From Gemmobacter sp. (GTDB lineage: Bacteria > Pseudomonadota > Alphaproteobacteria > Rhodobacterales > Rhodobacteraceae), in assembly GCA_030656535.1 (NCBI GenBank), contig JAUSPL010000109.1, positions 1 through 7,370 of the forward strand: a DNA stretch of 7,370 nt. Reading direction: 5' to 3'. This document shows positions 5,459 to 7,370 of this stretch, piece by piece. The notes beneath the pieces were generated by a model. It saw only the letters and a program-made list of their open reading frames with translations, had not been told where the DNA came from and did no database searches. How positions within the stretch are numbered: position 1 is the first letter of the stretch; every line of letters begins with the position of its first letter. The position numbers were made by a program, and so were the translations under genes.

Positions 5459-6034
5459 GCACGACGGCTGAACAAACGCGGGCTTGGGGCAGACGGGCAA
5501 TTCTGACGTTTGGTTTTCGCCCCATTTTGTTGGGGGCAGCGGTTTGGGCGGTCCTGTCAATGGTGCTTTGGGTGCTGATGCTGGCCCGCCTGTTGACCCT
5601 GCCGACAGCCCTTGACCCCGTATCCTGGCATGCCCACGAGTTTTTGTTTGGCTATATCGCGGCGGTGGTCGCCGGGCTCTTGCTTACAGCGGTTCCGAAC
5701 TGGTCAGGTCGGTTGGCTACTGGCGGTCCTGGTCGGGTTCTGGCTGGCCGGGCGGGTCGCCGTGGCCGTTTCGGCAGGCTGGTCGCGCTTGGGTGTCGCG
5801 GTGCTTGTTCTGTCGGGATTGGTCGTCCTTTGGGGCTATCTCGCGCGCGAGAACGTCTTTGGGCGCAACTGGCTGGTCAAGGCGCGGATTTCGTCGCTGC
5901 CGGCATCGGTCTTGCCATTCGACAAGGCGGCGCTTGTGGTCATGGTGGCGGCCCTGAGCGCCTGGGTTCCTGGGCCAGAGGCGTCCGTTGGCGGGCTGCT
6001 GTTGGCCCCACCGTCAATGGATCGCCCCACATGA
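5455..6034 (+). pseudogene. nnrS: Degraded nnrS (NnrS-family membrane protein), frameshifted and internally deleted
   Basis: NnrS is a heme/copper-containing polytopic membrane protein of NO metabolism, normally near 390-400 aa. The first 86 residues are good NnrS: LTFGFRPILLGAAVWAV, then DPVSWHAHEFLFGYIAAVVAGLLLTAVPNWSGR, including the WHAHE motif. At about 5710 the match leaves this frame and resumes one frame on, at GWLLAVLVGFWLAGRVAV. The gap versus the family pattern (NWxGRLPVxGW) implies loss of about 14 nt. In the second frame, FGRNW (around 5861-5872) joins directly to LVKARISSLPASVLPFDKAAL, a segment that in intact NnrS follows a second RNW about 60 residues later. The match stops after VGGLLLA, with a stop at 6032-6034, so the C-terminal third is absent. 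The ATG overlaps the folate-gene stop by 4 nt. The frame 0 continuation (to 6081) is Arg/Gly-rich shadow. An assembly error is the main alternative. Confidence 0.85.
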
Positions 6035-6044
6035 TCCGTATCAG
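6031..6044 (+). promoter_or_regulatory. FNR/Dnr/NnrR-type box upstream of the nosR operon
   Basis: TGAT-CCGT-ATCA (6032-6043) is a perfect core of the TTGAT-N4-ATCAA site recognised by FNR/FnrL and NnrR/Dnr regulators, with the outermost bases A and G departing from consensus. The centre (6037.5) is 40-41 nt from a predicted transcription start at 6078-6079, the classical class II activator position. It overlaps the stop of the nnrS remnant. Confidence 0.7.
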
Positions 6045-6065
6045 TGTGCAACATTCCGTTGGTGC

Positions 6066-6071
6066 TAAGAT
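6066..6071 (+). promoter_or_regulatory. Predicted -10 element of the small-protein/nosR operon
   Basis: TAAGAT matches TATAAT at four of six positions and lies 22 nt after the FNR-type box. The start would fall about 7 nt downstream at 6078, the A of the next gene's ATG. Spacing to the box agrees with class II activation, but the call rests on spacing and a moderate match. Confidence 0.45.
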
Positions 6072-6077
6072 ACAAGC

Positions 6078-6530
6078 ATGATAAACGTTTTCCGCCTCGG
6101 CCTCAGATTGCTGCTGATCGCATGTCTTGCGGTCTATGGTCCTTTTGCTGCAGCCCAGATCGCCGGGCACGGCAGGTATATCTCTATCGAGATATGCGCA
6201 GACGGTGCGGTCAAGACGATCCTGGTCGACGCAAACGGCTTGCCCGTTGATCCGCAGACATCATGCCGCGAATGCCTGTCTTGCGCACAAATGGTCGCCT
6301 CCCCTTCCGGCCCTTTGGGCCAAGCCGTTGTGGATTTTGCCCTGCATGATCTTGAATCTGACGTGCACTGGTACAAAGCCCCCGCCATTGAAAAACCCAA
6401 TACCCGCCCCTTGCCGCGTGGCCCCCCGCTGGTGGCGCGTTATGCGTTGATGTTTCCTTGCGCATACGCCGACAGTGACTGCCAAACGCGCGGCGCCGGG
6501 CGCCCCTTGTCAAAGGACGCCCCCGCATGA
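6078..6530 (+). CDS. Small exported Cys-rich protein upstream of nosR, unknown function
   Basis: The 150-aa protein has a clear Sec signal peptide (basic start, hydrophobic LLLIACLAVYGPFAAA, cleavage likely near residue 26). The mature part holds ISIEICADG (Cys40) and a compact CXXCXXC cluster, SCRECLSC at residues 62-69 (Cys63, Cys66, Cys69), plus Cys128 and Cys135 in a Pro-rich, low-structure tail. The layout 'ICADG..V.VDANG..V......C..C' loosely recalls DUF2946-type secreted proteins, but I do not recognise it firmly. Clustered thiols in a periplasmic protein next to nosR make copper binding for N2O reductase an attractive guess and nothing more. No Shine-Dalgarno is visible before the ATG, and the predicted transcription start coincides with it, suggesting leaderless translation. 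The stop overlaps the nosR ATG by 4 nt (6527-6530), so the two are coupled. Confidence 0.75.
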   Translation: MINVFRLGLRLLLIACLAVYGPFAAAQIAGHGRYISIEICADGAVKTILVDANGLPVDPQTSCRECLSCAQMVASPSGPLGQAVVDFALHDLESDVHWYKAPAIEKPNTRPLPRGPPLVARYALMFPCAYADSDCQTRGAGRPLSKDAPA

Positions 6531-7370
6531 TGATCCTTGCAGCTTTGCTCAAAGCGCTTTCCATTGTCGCAGTGATGCTCGTGTCCGGGCTGACAACAGC
6601 GACGGCGCAGACTTTCCTCTCCAAACTTTTACCCGATGTTCAGGTGGGCGACCTTGTTGAAGGCGCCGATGCCTTTGGCAGTACACTTGATACCCTGCCC
6701 GTGGTTCAGGTGATGAAAGCCGGCGAACGGATCGGCTATGCGTTCATCACCTCGGATTTCGTGGCAACCACTGGCTATTCGGGCAAGCCCATTCACACGA
6801 TGGTTGCCGTCAACGACGCCGCACAGGTGATCGGGGTTCAGCTGGTCAAGCACTCGGAACCAATTGTTCTTATTGGAATTCCAGATGCCAAGGTAAAGGC
6901 GCTGGTTGCCGGATACCGCGGCCTTGACCTGGTGGCCGAAGCGGCAGCGGGCGGAAGCTCGCGCGAGCTTGACATCATTTCAGGTGCAACAGTCACGATC
7001 ATGGTGATTGACGATTCCATCATCCGCGCGGGCCTCAGGGTCGTACGCCAGCTTGGTCTTGGCGGATTGGCCGTTGAGGAAAAGGCCCTCGGTCCGCAGT
7101 TTGAACTGAATCTGGAGGCCGAGGCCGCCACGGACTGGATGACGCTGGAGGGTGATGGCACGCTGCGCCGTCTGTCGATCGACGTTGAACAGGTGAACGC
7201 CGCCTTTGCCGCGATGGACGACCCCCGGGCCGCAGCACGTGCGTTGACCGACCCGCCAAATACCCCTTTCCTTGAGCTTGAGGCCGCCCTTGTGTCGCAT
7301 CCCGCGATTGCAAAGGCGATACTGGGCGATGCTGCAGCCAAGAATCTGAAAGGCTGGCTGGCCGACGGTG
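6527..7370 (+). CDS. nosR: NosR, membrane flavoprotein for N2O reductase expression/activity (5' part)
   Basis: 281 codons are visible before the window ends; full NosR is around 700 aa. An N-terminal signal or membrane segment (about 1-27) leads into the periplasmic FMN-binding domain. This has the NosR/NirI hallmarks FITSDFVATTGYSGKPIHTMV (about 73-93), KHSEPIVLIGIPDAKV (108-123) and DIISGATVTIMVIDDSIIRAGLRV (149-172). SGATVT (152-157) is the flavinylation motif, with Thr157 the likely covalent FMN site. The transmembrane helices, Cys motifs and ferredoxin-like clusters expected further on are outside the window. NosR is required for nos transcription and supplies electrons to NosZ. ATG 6527 is chosen over ATG 6530 because AAAGGA (6512-6517) is 9 nt away. 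NirI is a close paralogue and the alternative, but the strong match and the likely nos context favour NosR. Confidence 0.88.
   Translation, partial: MMILAALLKALSIVAVMLVSGLTTATAQTFLSKLLPDVQVGDLVEGADAFGSTLDTLPVVQVMKAGERIGYAFITSDFVATTGYSGKPIHTMVAVNDAAQVIGVQLVKHSEPIVLIGIPDAKVKALVAGYRGLDLVAEAAAGGSSRELDIISGATVTIMVIDDSIIRAGLRVVRQLGLGGLAVEEKALGPQFELNLEAEAATDWMTLEGDGTLRRLSIDVEQVNAAFAAMDDPRAAARALTDPPNTPFLELEAALVSHPAIAKAILGDAAAKNLKGWLADG

Noticed and set aside
5700..5720. Programmed ribosomal frameshift in nnrS
   Set aside because: No slippery heptamer or obvious downstream structure is seen, and further deletions show the gene is broken anyway.
5713..6081. Continuation of the nnrS start frame to a stop that overlaps the next ATG (6078-6081)
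   Set aside because: After the frameshift this reading is Gly/Arg-rich without NnrS similarity, while the next frame resumes NnrS. The ATGA overlap with the next gene is taken as coincidence.
1..7370. CRISPR arrays, tRNA/rRNA genes, attachment sites
   Set aside because: No regularly spaced repeats, cloverleaf or rRNA-like stretches were found. The window is almost fully occupied by protein genes.

Overview
The window reads as GC-rich alphaproteobacterial DNA, most likely from a denitrifying member of the Rhodobacterales (Roseobacter group). This rests on the gene content (a hexameric tyrosine-coordinated heme protein, DUF6522, an NsrR-type Rrf2 repressor, NnrS, NosR), tightly packed operons with six ATGA stop/start overlaps, and a TGAT-N4-ATCA FNR/Dnr-type box. 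The taxon is inferred from recognised families, not from a database search.

Left part (1-2634, minus strand): a three-gene export operon, read leftwards. It runs from a TetR-family regulator (GTG start) to a HlyD/MFP-type periplasmic adaptor to an FtsX/MacB-type ABC permease cut by the window edge, each joined to the next by a 4-nt overlap. Its control region (about 2640-2700) holds three alternating GTTAG/CTAAC half-sites, a likely autoregulatory operator.

Middle (2757-5458): a nitric-oxide response block arranged around one divergent regulatory region. To the left lie nsrR (three Cys plus Asp8, the [4Fe-4S] ligand pattern), a hexameric tyrosine-coordinated heme protein and a DUF6522 protein. 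To the right lie a group III truncated haemoglobin, a single-domain RIC/YtfE-like di-iron hemerythrin, a 5-formyltetrahydrofolate cyclo-ligase and a decayed nnrS. A 23-bp near-perfect inverted repeat at 3740-3762 between the arms fits an NsrR operator in position and architecture. The coding strand of nsrR carries an 11-G homopolymer in the DNA-binding wing, a possible slippage (on/off) site.

Right part (5455-7370, plus strand): nnrS is a pseudogene. Its N-terminus is good, then come a frameshift best explained by a roughly 14-nt deletion, an apparent in-frame internal deletion at an Arg-Asn-Trp junction, and loss of the C-terminal part. Next is a TGAT-N4-ATCA box at about -41 from a predicted start that coincides with the ATG of a small Cys-rich exported protein, suggesting an anaerobically induced leaderless transcript. 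That gene overlaps nosR, the membrane flavoprotein needed for N2O reductase expression and function, which runs off the right edge. Together the window joins NO sensing and detoxification to the beginning of an N2O-reduction (nos) cluster. The most novel-looking element is the pairing of the tyrosine-heme protein and DUF6522 with nsrR in one operon.
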